Assembly: GCF_019084045.1 (NCBI RefSeq)
Contig: NZ_JAHRED010000003.1
Span: forward strand, 434,001 to 498,000
Origin: Paeniglutamicibacter quisquiliarum
GTDB lineage: Bacteria; Actinomycetota; Actinomycetes; Actinomycetales; Micrococcaceae
Reading direction: 5' to 3'
DNA: 64,000 nt
The first letter of the stretch is position 1, and each line of letters begins with the position of its first letter. Below are positions 31,899-40,151 of this stretch, one piece after another. Below the pieces are notes generated by a model, which was not told the DNA's origin, did not search any database, and was given only the letters and a program-made list of their open reading frames with translations. The translations under genes were made by a program, and so were the position numbers.

Positions 31899-33038
31899 AT
31901 GAATCGCATCAGTGTCATGAAACCGTGGCTGGGCGCGGCCGAATCCGAGGCGCTCGCCGAGGTCGTAGCCTCCGGCTGGGTTGCGCAGGGACCACGGACC
32001 GCCGCCTTCGAAGGGGCCTTCGCGGAACACCAACACGTGCAACACGCGGTGGCAACCTCCAGTTGCACCACCGCGCTGCAGCTTGCCTTGATCGTGGCGG
32101 GCGTGAGGCCGGGGGACGATGTCGTGGTCCCATCCTTCTCCTTCATCGCCACCGCTAACGCACCCACCTACCTGGGTGCCCGACCCGTGTTCGCCGACGT
32201 CGAGGAATCGACGGGAAACCTCTCCGCGGACACCGTTGCGGCGGTGCTGACCGGAAAGACGACGGCAATTATCGCTGTGGACCAGGGCGGCATGCCCCTG
32301 GACCTGGAACCGCTGCGGCACTTGTGCGACGAACGCGGAATTGCCCTGGTTGAGGACGCCGCCTGCGCCGCCGGATCCACCTACAGGGGAAACCCGGTGG
32401 GGGGAGGTGCCGACGTGAGCGCGTGGTCATTCCATCCCCGGAAGCTCCTGACCACAGGGGAGGGCGGGATGCTTACGACCAACAACGCCGAGTGGGCGGC
32501 CCGGGCCCGGCGCCTGCGCGAACACGCCATGGACGTCTCCGCGGCCGAGCGCCACGGCTCGACCCTGGCCCCGCAGGAACACTACGGCGAGGTCGGTTAC
32601 AACTTCCGGATGACGGATCTGCAGGCGGCGGTCGGGCTGGTGCAGTTGGGCAAGCTCGATGCCATGGTGCAACGCCGACGTGAACTTGCCCAGCGGTATC
32701 GCGAGGCATTCGGGGGAATGAGTGGACTGCGCTGTGCCCGGGACCCGGAGCATGGCACGTCGAATTTCCAGTCTTTCTGGGTGGAGGTCCTGCCGGAATT
32801 CCGGATGGACCGGGAACAGCTGATTGAAAAGCTGGCCGCGGATGAAATATCCGCACGCCGCGGCATCATGGCGGCGCACCGGCAGCCGGCGTATGCGGGA
32901 CACCCGGGCATGGTCTCACCCTTGCCTGTCACGGAGCGCCTGACCGACAACACGCTGATCCTGCCGCTGTACCACGAGCTTGCCGAGCATGAGCAGGACC
33001 GCGTGATCTCCAGCGTGCTCACCGCCGGAGGTGGATGA
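31899..33038 (+). CDS. DegT/DnrJ/EryC1/StrS family aminotransferase
   Basis: A 379-residue PLP-dependent sugar aminotransferase that would convert a keto nucleotide sugar to an amino sugar. The PLP lysine is Lys182 in SFHPRKLLTTGEGG; SSCTTALQLAL, PSFSFIATANA and VEDAACAAGS are family motifs. ATG 31899 is chosen over ATG 31866 because GGGGGGAAG stands 6 nt before it. It overlaps the beginning of the acyltransferase region, so the pair may make an N-acylated amino sugar, for example from the RmlB product. That is inference. Confidence 0.9.
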   Translation: MNRISVMKPWLGAAESEALAEVVASGWVAQGPRTAAFEGAFAEHQHVQHAVATSSCTTALQLALIVAGVRPGDDVVVPSFSFIATANAPTYLGARPVFADVEESTGNLSADTVAAVLTGKTTAIIAVDQGGMPLDLEPLRHLCDERGIALVEDAACAAGSTYRGNPVGGGADVSAWSFHPRKLLTTGEGGMLTTNNAEWAARARRLREHAMDVSAAERHGSTLAPQEHYGEVGYNFRMTDLQAAVGLVQLGKLDAMVQRRRELAQRYREAFGGMSGLRCARDPEHGTSNFQSFWVEVLPEFRMDREQLIEKLAADEISARRGIMAAHRQPAYAGHPGMVSPLPVTERLTDNTLILPLYHELAEHEQDRVISSVLTAGGG

Positions 33039-33039
33039 A

Positions 33040-33753
33040 ATGGCGCGGGTGCTCTTGATTGCCGCTGGCGGGCTGGCTCGCGAGGTGATCTCCTCCATCA
33101 GGCAAACCGGAGACCATGACGTCGTCGGTCTGCTCGACGACGACACGTCCCTGCACGGGCGCTTGGTCGGCGGCGTCCGCGTCCTGGGAGGGCCGGAACT
33201 GGCGGCAGGGATCGATGCAGGACTGCTGGTTTGCGCGGGCCGGGGCAGCGCACGCGCCGCCGTCGTGGATCGACTCGAGGCGCTGGGCATCGGAGCCGCC
33301 CGCTACGCCACACACGTCCATGGCTCCGTGGGCCTCGGCGCGGGTTCGCACGTGGGCGGCGGCACCATCCTGTTGGCCGGTTGCGTCGCAACCAGCGATG
33401 TTCTCGTCGGCCGGCACTGCGTGCTGATGCCCCGCGTCACCTTGACCCACGATGACAGGCTTGGGGACTTCGTGACGATGGCCGCAGGCGTGGCCTTGGG
33501 CGGGCGCGTCACCGTGGGTCCTGGAGCATATCTGGGAATGAACGCCTCGGTGCGCCAGGACCTGGCAATCGGGACCGGTGCGGTGTTGGGCATGGGGTCG
33601 GTCCTCCTGCAGGACCTTCCCGCCGGTGAAGTCTGGGCGGGAAACCCCGCCCGGATGCTGGCAAGACATCCCGGCGGCAAGGCGAGGGGCGACGCGCCGG
33701 CCCGGCGAACTGTCAACGAAATGTATCCGGAGCAACAGGGGGCGAACCCATGA
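33040..33753 (+). CDS. PglD/NeuD-like sugar O- or N-acyltransferase
   Basis: A 237-residue protein with an N-terminal Rossmann-like nucleotide-sugar binding part (LLIAAGGLAREVISSIRQ, VVGLLDDD) and a C-terminal left-handed beta-helix of hexapeptide repeats. The general base His is expected in LTHDDRLGDFVTMAAGV, and VWAGNPARML closes the helix. PglD-type enzymes acetylate the 4-amino group of a dideoxy sugar. The GGAGGT site at 33027-33032 selects ATG 33040 over GTG 33031. It sits between two aminotransferase genes and overlaps the second by ATGA. Confidence 0.85.
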   Translation: MARVLLIAAGGLAREVISSIRQTGDHDVVGLLDDDTSLHGRLVGGVRVLGGPELAAGIDAGLLVCAGRGSARAAVVDRLEALGIGAARYATHVHGSVGLGAGSHVGGGTILLAGCVATSDVLVGRHCVLMPRVTLTHDDRLGDFVTMAAGVALGGRVTVGPGAYLGMNASVRQDLAIGTGAVLGMGSVLLQDLPAGEVWAGNPARMLARHPGGKARGDAPARRTVNEMYPEQQGANP

Positions 33754-34892
33754 ACACCGTCCCAGTGGACGTACAACGGATCCCCTTGGTGGATCTGCAG
33801 GCACAGCAGCGCGAAATCCAGGAAGTAGTGGATGCCGGACTCGCCAGGATCTTTGAAAGCACGGCATTCATCGGAGGCCGGGCGGTTACCGAGTTCGAGG
33901 ACGCCTACGCCGGTTTCCTGGGCGCCAGGCACTGTGTGGGGGTCGGCAATGGGACGGACGCCCTTGAGCTGGCCCTCCGTGCCAGCGGGGTCGGACCCGG
34001 GGACGAGGTCATCCTCCCGGCGAACACCTTCATTGCCACCGCGGAGGCGGTCAGCAGGGTGGGAGCGGTCGTCGTGCCCGTGGACGTGGACCCGGAGTAC
34101 CTGCTCATCGATCCGCTGGCCGTGGCCAGGGCAGTCACGTCCCGGACCCGTGCCATCATGCCGGTCCACCTTTTCGGACAGACCGCCTTTGTGGAGCAGT
34201 TAGAACCCATCGCAGCGGCCTGCGGCGCGGTCATCATCGAGGACGCGGCCCAATCCCAGGGTGCCAAGCGGTTGGGCCGCAGCGCCGGTACGTTGGGGGT
34301 CGCCGCCGGAACCAGTTTCTATCCGGGCAAGAACCTGGGGGCCGCGGGGGACGCCGGCGCGGTCCTGAGCAACAACGAAGAACTCGCCGATCGCGTGCGC
34401 ATGCTATCGGCGCACGGAAGCCGGGAGAAATACCGGCACGAGGCGGTCGGCGTGAATTCCCGGTTGGACGCGGTGCAGGCGGTGGTGCTCAGTGCCAAGC
34501 TGGCACATCTGGACCGCTGGAACGGCTTGCGGCGCGAGGCGGCCCGACGCTATGGGCACTTGTTGTCCGAAGACCCAGCAATCCTCTTGCCGCGGCAAGC
34601 CGAAGGCAACGAGGATGTCTGGCACCTGTATGTGGTTCGGGTGCCGGAGCGGGACAGGGTCTTGGCTCAACTGAATGCCGGCGGCATAGGTGCAGGCATC
34701 CACTACCCGACACCGGTGCACCTGACCGAGGCGTTCTGGCACTTGGGCCATGGGCCGGGATCTTTCCCCGTGGCGGAACTCGCCGCGCAGCAAATACTCT
34801 CGCTGCCGCTATATCCGCACATCTCCGAGGCCCAGCAGGAATCTGTAGCGCGCTTCGTGCGATCGGCGCTGTACGGCAAGGGGGAGCAATGA
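33750..34892 (+). CDS. Second DegT/DnrJ/EryC1/StrS family aminotransferase (WbpE/FdtB-like)
   Basis: A 380-residue PLP-dependent sugar aminotransferase beginning with the typical IPLVDLQAQQREI. It has GVGNGTDALELALRA, PANTFIATAEAV, IEDAAQSQGA and the PLP lysine (about 194) in SFYPGKNLGAAGDAGA, with C-terminal IHYPTPVHL. This pattern fits enzymes acting on 3-keto sugars, such as WbpE or FdtB, which would match the oxidoreductase upstream. It differs clearly from the first aminotransferase, so the two probably serve different sugars. Confidence 0.9.
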   Translation: MNTVPVDVQRIPLVDLQAQQREIQEVVDAGLARIFESTAFIGGRAVTEFEDAYAGFLGARHCVGVGNGTDALELALRASGVGPGDEVILPANTFIATAEAVSRVGAVVVPVDVDPEYLLIDPLAVARAVTSRTRAIMPVHLFGQTAFVEQLEPIAAACGAVIIEDAAQSQGAKRLGRSAGTLGVAAGTSFYPGKNLGAAGDAGAVLSNNEELADRVRMLSAHGSREKYRHEAVGVNSRLDAVQAVVLSAKLAHLDRWNGLRREAARRYGHLLSEDPAILLPRQAEGNEDVWHLYVVRVPERDRVLAQLNAGGIGAGIHYPTPVHLTEAFWHLGHGPGSFPVAELAAQQILSLPLYPHISEAQQESVARFVRSALYGKGEQ

Positions 34893-36061
34893 TGAAACGC
34901 ATGCGCGTGATCGTCTGTCCGCATGAACTTGCCATGGGCGGCAGCCAAATCAATGCCATAGAACTTGCCGCCAAATTGAAGGCACGCGGACACGACGTGA
35001 TTGTCTATGCTCCCCCGGGACCGCTCGGGAAACTCGTGACGGAGCTCGGGCTAGAGCATGTTGCCAGCCCGGATGGCACCCGGATGTCCCTTGCATGGAT
35101 GCAGGGGCTGGGACGCCTCGTCAAGGACCACGGGGCGGATATCGTTCACACCTATGAGTGGGCCCCCAGCCTGGGAGCAGCGTGGCGACTGTTGCCGATC
35201 GCGAAAACCCACTTGGTGATGACGGTGCTGTCGATGGACTTGCCCGACTTCCTGCCCACGCACGTGCCGTTGATCGTGGGGACCGAGGCCTTGCGCCGTC
35301 ATGCAACCCGGCGCAGGGCCCCGGTCCATCTCATGGAACCGCCTATTGACACGGACCTAAATAGCCCCGGCTCCATGCCGCCGATGCCGTTCAATCACGC
35401 CGGACTGGTCGTTTCAATGGTCTGCCGCATTACGGACGAGCTCGACAAGGCCGATGGGGTGCTGCAGGCGATCGAGGCCGTGGCCGGGCTCGCAGTCGAG
35501 CACGACATCCGCTTGGTCATCGCGGGCGACGGCGAAGCCATGGGAAAAGTCAGGATCTTGGCCGATGACGCCAACGGGCAGTCCAACCGAGAAATAGTAC
35601 GACTGCTTGGAACCCTGCCCGATCCCCGAGCGGCGTACCACCAATCCGACATCTGCCTTGGCATGGGAAGTTCGGCACTCAAGGCCCTGGCCTTCGGAAA
35701 GCCATTGATCGTTCAAGGAGCCAGCGGCTACTGGAAAACGCTGACTCCTGAAACCCTTCCGGAATTTGAACTACAGGGATTCTATGGGCGGGGAGGCAGC
35801 GGCGCAGCAGGGCTCGGCCAGGAGCTGGGCAGGCTTTGCCTTGATGACGAGCTGCGGCAGCGCCTGGGGACTTGGGGGCGGGAAGTCGTGGAAGAAAAGT
35901 ACAGTCTCTCCAGCGCCGTCGTTGCCCTCGAAAAAATCTACTTGGAGGCCATGGCAGCGCGCACAAACCGTTTCATCGGTCCCGCAAGCATGACCAAATC
36001 CGCGTATGACTTTGGAAAATTCATCATGGCGAGAAGAATCCGTGCCGGGGTGGCGTCATGA
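34889..36061 (+). CDS. Glycosyltransferase, GT4-like
   Basis: A 390-residue cytoplasmic GT-B type protein: N-terminal GGSQINAIELAAKLKARGH (acceptor domain), then a nucleotide-sugar domain with LVIAGDGEAMGKV and YHQSDICLGMGSSALKALAFGKP. The last segment is the place of the GT4 EX7E motif, but the usual glutamates are Ala/Leu/Lys here. The donor-binding mode may therefore be unusual, or it belongs to a divergent family. It overlaps the aminotransferase gene by ATGA. Sugar specificity is unknown. Confidence 0.75.
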   Translation: MMKRMRVIVCPHELAMGGSQINAIELAAKLKARGHDVIVYAPPGPLGKLVTELGLEHVASPDGTRMSLAWMQGLGRLVKDHGADIVHTYEWAPSLGAAWRLLPIAKTHLVMTVLSMDLPDFLPTHVPLIVGTEALRRHATRRRAPVHLMEPPIDTDLNSPGSMPPMPFNHAGLVVSMVCRITDELDKADGVLQAIEAVAGLAVEHDIRLVIAGDGEAMGKVRILADDANGQSNREIVRLLGTLPDPRAAYHQSDICLGMGSSALKALAFGKPLIVQGASGYWKTLTPETLPEFELQGFYGRGGSGAAGLGQELGRLCLDDELRQRLGTWGREVVEEKYSLSSAVVALEKIYLEAMAARTNRFIGPASMTKSAYDFGKFIMARRIRAGVAS

Positions 36062-36219
36062 AAACCCTCCATCCCGATGCCGGGCCCACGTGGGAGAATC
36101 CACGTTGCGCGTCTGCCGGGTCCGAGGCCCGGCAGCCTACCGCTTCGCGTGAATCCTCGCGGTTAATGGTGGTTCCGCGACACCAGAGCAGACCCGGAGT
36201 TGGACATGCTTCAAGTTGA
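36058..36219 (+). CDS. Short coupled open frame, doubtful gene
   Basis: An ATG overlapping the glycosyltransferase stop (ATGA) opens a 53-codon frame ending within the start of the flippase gene. The peptide is polar, without domain or membrane segment, and no relative is recognised. Every other gene junction around it is coupled in the same way, which is the only argument for translation. It may instead just carry ribosomes to the flippase start. Confidence 0.2.
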   Translation: MKTLHPDAGPTWENPRCASAGSEARQPTASRESSRLMVVPRHQSRPGVGHASS

Positions 36220-37717
36220 CCTTGGTATGGGGGTTCGCAGGGGGCTCGTCTGGAGTTCGCTGAATGCGGTGGTGCTCCGGATTGGTACCTTCGCCATGGG
36301 AATCTTTCTTGCCCGCATTCTGGCTCCCGAGGAATTCGGGGTGTTCGCCATCGCCTTGACCGTGCAGGCGGTCCTGATGACCTTGGCAGATTTTGGCCTC
36401 AGCACGGATCTGATTCGTTCCAAGAACCACCAAGCCAAGAGCCCCACGGTCGGAACACTGGGCCTGATCATGGGCACACTGCTGTTCGTTCTCATGTGGT
36501 CCAGTTCCCAGGCGACGGCCAATTTGCTGGGGAGTCCCGAAGCCGGACCCGTGATTGCCGTCATGTCTGGATCGCTCCTCCTTGCCGGGCTCGGCGTGGT
36601 GCCCTATGCAAAGCTGCAGCGGGATTTTCAACAGAAACGCCTGTTTGGAATCAGCCTTCTGGATTTTGTTGTGGTTAACACCTTGACCGTTGTTCTGGTG
36701 CTGTTGGGTTGGGGAGTCATTTCCTTGGCCATCGCTCGGTTGGCGGCCCAATTTGCAACTCTCATTGCACAATTTGTCCTCGCCGGGGTGAAACCCAGAT
36801 TTGGCTTCAACCGCGTGCTTGCTCCGGAGGTCATTTCCTTCGGGCTCCCGGTGGCCGGGGCAAACATGCTCTCGTGGATATTGCTCAATGTGGACAACAT
36901 AGCGATCTCCAGCATGGCGGGTCCTGTGAGTCTTGGCTTCTACTACCTGGCATTCAATGTCTCAAATTGGCCCATGAGCATGCTTGGCCAAGTCGTCCGC
37001 TCCATTTCCCTGCCCGCGTTCGCGCGAGTGGTGGGTGGCCAAAAAGATCGGAGCCTCGCGCTCGCCCTTGGCCCGGTTTGGGCAGTGGCGCTGTTTGCCG
37101 GTTTCATGCTTTCGACCCTGTCGGAACCCTTGGTCAGGGTCGTTTATGGGGAACGCTGGTTACTCTCGGCGGGAATCCTGGCGTTCCTGGGAGTGTTTGG
37201 AGCGCTTCGCATGATTTTCGATCTCTTCGTTTCGTACATGCTTGCCAAGGGTCATTCGACCCGAGTCCTGATCGTGCAGGCAATATGGATCGTCGGGCTC
37301 GTGCCCAGCTTGGTATTGCTGGTGCGCCAACAAGGTGCTTTGGGAGCCGGTCTGGCGCATGTGATCGTGTCGACTTGCCTAGTGCTCCCTGCCTACCTCG
37401 TCGTCCTACACCGGAGCCAAGCGGATATCAGGCTGATACTCCGAAACCTGGTTACTCCTGCGGTGGCCGCCGTACCAGCCGTTTGCGCCGCGTACTTGGT
37501 CGGGACGGCAGTGGACGCGGATCTCATGAAACTTTTTCTCGGGGGAATGGCCGGATCTGTGGTCTACGCCTGCGCCATATTTCGGTGGTTTCGGGCCAGA
37601 ATGCACGACCTGACGAACTACGCGGGACAAGTCGGGCAGGTCGGAGGCGATGTTCCCGAATTCGCCCCCAACGATACCGCGACGGCCAGTCGTGGCGAGA
37701 AAGGGGGAACAGCATGA
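36206..37717 (+). CDS. Wzx-like polysaccharide flippase (MOP/PST family)
   Basis: A 503-residue protein made almost entirely of 12-14 hydrophobic helices with the family opening GLVWSSLNAVVLRIGTF and LARILAPEEFGVFAIA. Such proteins flip lipid-linked repeat units across the membrane for Wzy-dependent polymerisation, and a Wzy-like protein is encoded 7 kb downstream. ATG 36206 has GGAG 6 nt before it. The gene is visibly richer in A and T than the sugar-synthesis genes before it. It overlaps the next glycosyltransferase by ATGA. Confidence 0.9.
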   Translation: MLQVDLGMGVRRGLVWSSLNAVVLRIGTFAMGIFLARILAPEEFGVFAIALTVQAVLMTLADFGLSTDLIRSKNHQAKSPTVGTLGLIMGTLLFVLMWSSSQATANLLGSPEAGPVIAVMSGSLLLAGLGVVPYAKLQRDFQQKRLFGISLLDFVVVNTLTVVLVLLGWGVISLAIARLAAQFATLIAQFVLAGVKPRFGFNRVLAPEVISFGLPVAGANMLSWILLNVDNIAISSMAGPVSLGFYYLAFNVSNWPMSMLGQVVRSISLPAFARVVGGQKDRSLALALGPVWAVALFAGFMLSTLSEPLVRVVYGERWLLSAGILAFLGVFGALRMIFDLFVSYMLAKGHSTRVLIVQAIWIVGLVPSLVLLVRQQGALGAGLAHVIVSTCLVLPAYLVVLHRSQADIRLILRNLVTPAVAAVPAVCAAYLVGTAVDADLMKLFLGGMAGSVVYACAIFRWFRARMHDLTNYAGQVGQVGGDVPEFAPNDTATASRGEKGGTA

Positions 37718-38805
37718 GGCATGGACGAAGAGGTCGATTCACTGCAACGCGAAGTGCGCTTGACGGCCCGATGGCACGGGTCAGTGTTGTCATTCCCTGC
37801 TTCAACTACGCCGCGTACCTGCCAGCTGCAGTACACAGCGTGATCGGCCAAGCCGGAATCGACCTACAAATAATCGTCGTCAACGATGCGTCCACGGACG
37901 ATAGCTTGCACGTCGCAAACGAGCTTGCGCACAAATTTGCCCAAGTCACCGTTCTGCACAACGAAAGGAATCGTGGCCCCGTGGAAACGTTCAACCGCGG
38001 TTTGGAACGTGCCACGGGTGAATTCCTGGTGCGCCTTGACGCCGACGACTTGCTGACTCCAGGGTCCCTCCATCGGGCAGTGGCCGTCGCCCGCTCGGAC
38101 CCCATGATAGGCCTCGTTTACGGTCATCCGATTCACTTTTCCGGCGACAGCCTCCCCAAGGCAAGAGACAGGGTCAAGGGGTGGGCCGTCTGGGAAGGCT
38201 TGCAGTGGCTGGAGGACCGGTGTCGAACGGGCGTAAACGTCATTACTTCGCCTGAGGTGCTCATGCGGATGTCGGTGGTCCGGCAGGTCGGCGGGCAACG
38301 GGACCTTGCGCATTCCCACGACATGGAAATGTGGATGCGAATTGCGTCTGTTTCCCGGGTCGCCTATATCCGTGGCGCGGACCAGGCATGGCATCGCGAT
38401 CATGCGCTGAGCCTATCTGCCAGGAAAGTCGATTTCACCACCGATTTTGAACAAAGGTGGCTGGCCTTTGAAACCCTTTTCGACCATTGCCAGCCGGCAG
38501 AACACCGGTTCTCGGCCTTGCGCCTTCTGGCTCGGGAGACATTGATTGAAGAAGGGATCAGATCCGCTCGGGTGGAACTTCAGCTCGGACTGCCCGACCG
38601 GGAACGTTTTGCAGCGTGGATGTCAATGGCTAGGCGCATTGGCCCCAACGAGTCACAGGCGGCCAGACTAGCTCGCCTGGAGAACCAGGCCCATGGTCCC
38701 CAAGCATCGCCGTTCCGGCGAGCGGACACATTCCTGAGGCGAGTCTACCGACGGATGATGCGTGAATATCGGCAGAGGCATTGGGCCAGCTATGGCATCT
38801 ACTAA
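37714..38805 (+). CDS. Family 2 glycosyltransferase
   Basis: A 363-residue GT-A protein with an N-terminal catalytic domain: VSVVIPCFNYAAYLPAAVHS, VVNDASTDDSL, FLVRLDADDLLTPGSL (DxD motif) and a later HDMEMWMRIAS region. A C-terminal tail of about 130 residues is basic and helical. It starts at ATG 37714 behind AAAGGGGGAAC and overlaps the flippase gene by 4 bp. The added sugar cannot be told from sequence. Confidence 0.88.
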   Translation: MRHGRRGRFTATRSALDGPMARVSVVIPCFNYAAYLPAAVHSVIGQAGIDLQIIVVNDASTDDSLHVANELAHKFAQVTVLHNERNRGPVETFNRGLERATGEFLVRLDADDLLTPGSLHRAVAVARSDPMIGLVYGHPIHFSGDSLPKARDRVKGWAVWEGLQWLEDRCRTGVNVITSPEVLMRMSVVRQVGGQRDLAHSHDMEMWMRIASVSRVAYIRGADQAWHRDHALSLSARKVDFTTDFEQRWLAFETLFDHCQPAEHRFSALRLLARETLIEEGIRSARVELQLGLPDRERFAAWMSMARRIGPNESQAARLARLENQAHGPQASPFRRADTFLRRVYRRMMREYRQRHWASYGIY

Positions 38806-38830
38806 ACACGAAACGGTTTATCGGAGGTTC

Positions 38831-38863
38831 ATGAAAAATCAAAGCGAAACTGAATTTTATTGA
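38831..38863 (+). CDS. Possible 10-residue leader peptide
   Basis: In the AT-rich gap before the next glycosyltransferase, a CGGAGG sequence lies 3 nt before an ATG that opens a 10-codon frame (MKNQSETEFY). The spacing is short for efficient initiation. It might be a leader controlling downstream genes, or chance. Confidence 0.2.
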   Translation: MKNQSETEFY

Positions 38864-38891
38864 ATATCAAATAGCTAAACTAGGGGGTAAA

Positions 38892-40151
38892 ATGTCCAGT
38901 TCAAGGCAAGCTGCCGAACAATTGATCCGCGGTCTACAGCGATTTGGGGTCGAAGGGACCAAACGTCGCATTGCCCGGAAAATGTTTCGGCTTGCGGATT
39001 CACGCATGAATTTCGCTGAACTTGATTTTCCGCTGCGCAACGAAGACATAGTGGACTTGGCAAAGTATGCATACGCGCATCCGCCGCAGGTGGCAAAGGA
39101 AAAGCTTCGATTGGGGTGGGTGTGTGTCCCCCCGAGCGTGGGGTCCGGTGGCCACACCACGTTATTCAGAATGGTACAGGCGGCACAGGATGCCGGACAC
39201 GACTGCAGCGTCGTGCTCTATGACCGAGATGATGACGACGTGACAAGGCACCACGAGGTGTTGCGGCGGGGCTGGCCATGGCTGACGGCCAAGATTGTCA
39301 GCAGTTCTGTCATTGACGGACATTTCGACGCCTTCATTGCGAGCTCCTGGCCAACCGCCCATGTAATCGCATCTCGTGCGCCAAGCTCCGTGCGGCGATT
39401 CTACTTCGTTCAGGATTTCGAGCCTTACTTTTATCCGCGGGGCTATCTCTACCAGTTGGCCGAAGACAGCTATCGGCTGGGGTTCCATGTACTAGCACTT
39501 GGCGACATGGTGGCGTCCGAATTGAAGTCGAATTGCGATCTGACGCCGAACGCAGTGCTTCCGTTTGGCTGTGACCGAAGCCTTTACCGCATCTTGCCCG
39601 CCCCCAAACAGGGCCGGCCGCGCTCGGGCGTTGTCTACTATGCTCGCCAGGATTCGGACCGTCGGGGATACCTGCTGGCCAAGGCCGCCCTGGAGAAGTT
39701 CCATGTGCTGTGCCCCGACCAGGAGATCCACTTGTACGGCGATCGTGTTCAGGGGTGGTCGATTCCCGTGACCAACCATGGAAACCTGCCGCCGGAATCA
39801 CTCAACGATCTCTACAACCGAACTATCGGCAGCATCGCGATGTCATTCACGAACATTTCTTTGGTGGCCAGCGAATTGTTGGCCGCAGGCAACATCCCGG
39901 TCCTCAACGAATCACGAACCGCTCGGCAGGATGCCTCGTTTGCCGTGTGGGCGCCGGCGACGCCCTCAGGACTGGCCGAGGCGTTGGCCAAGGTCGTTCG
40001 GTACCACGATATTGAAGGGCGGGCGTTGGAAGCGGCCCTTCAGATTCCGCCCAGTTGGGGTGTCACCGAGCAGCAAATTGTTGTCGAGATCTCGGACGCG
40101 TGTCGACGGCTGAACAAGGAAGAGGGAACTCGAGTGGGTGAAATGACATGA
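38892..40151 (+). CDS. WsaF-like glycosyltransferase, probable rhamnosyltransferase
   Basis: A 419-residue protein with a GT-B layout. KLRLGWVCVPPSVGSGGHTT and FYFVQDFEPYFYPRGYLY match, from memory, the WsaF family of beta-1,2-rhamnosyltransferases of S-layer glycan clusters. A C-terminal donor domain has VYYARQDSDRRGY, EIHLYGDRV and LVASELLAAGNIPVLNE. dTDP-rhamnose could come from the rml genes at 6.5-9.9 kb. AGGGGG 5 nt before ATG is a strong ribosome binding site. It overlaps the lipoprotein gene by ATGA. Confidence 0.78.
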   Translation: MSSSRQAAEQLIRGLQRFGVEGTKRRIARKMFRLADSRMNFAELDFPLRNEDIVDLAKYAYAHPPQVAKEKLRLGWVCVPPSVGSGGHTTLFRMVQAAQDAGHDCSVVLYDRDDDDVTRHHEVLRRGWPWLTAKIVSSSVIDGHFDAFIASSWPTAHVIASRAPSSVRRFYFVQDFEPYFYPRGYLYQLAEDSYRLGFHVLALGDMVASELKSNCDLTPNAVLPFGCDRSLYRILPAPKQGRPRSGVVYYARQDSDRRGYLLAKAALEKFHVLCPDQEIHLYGDRVQGWSIPVTNHGNLPPESLNDLYNRTIGSIAMSFTNISLVASELLAAGNIPVLNESRTARQDASFAVWAPATPSGLAEALAKVVRYHDIEGRALEAALQIPPSWGVTEQQIVVEISDACRRLNKEEGTRVGEMT

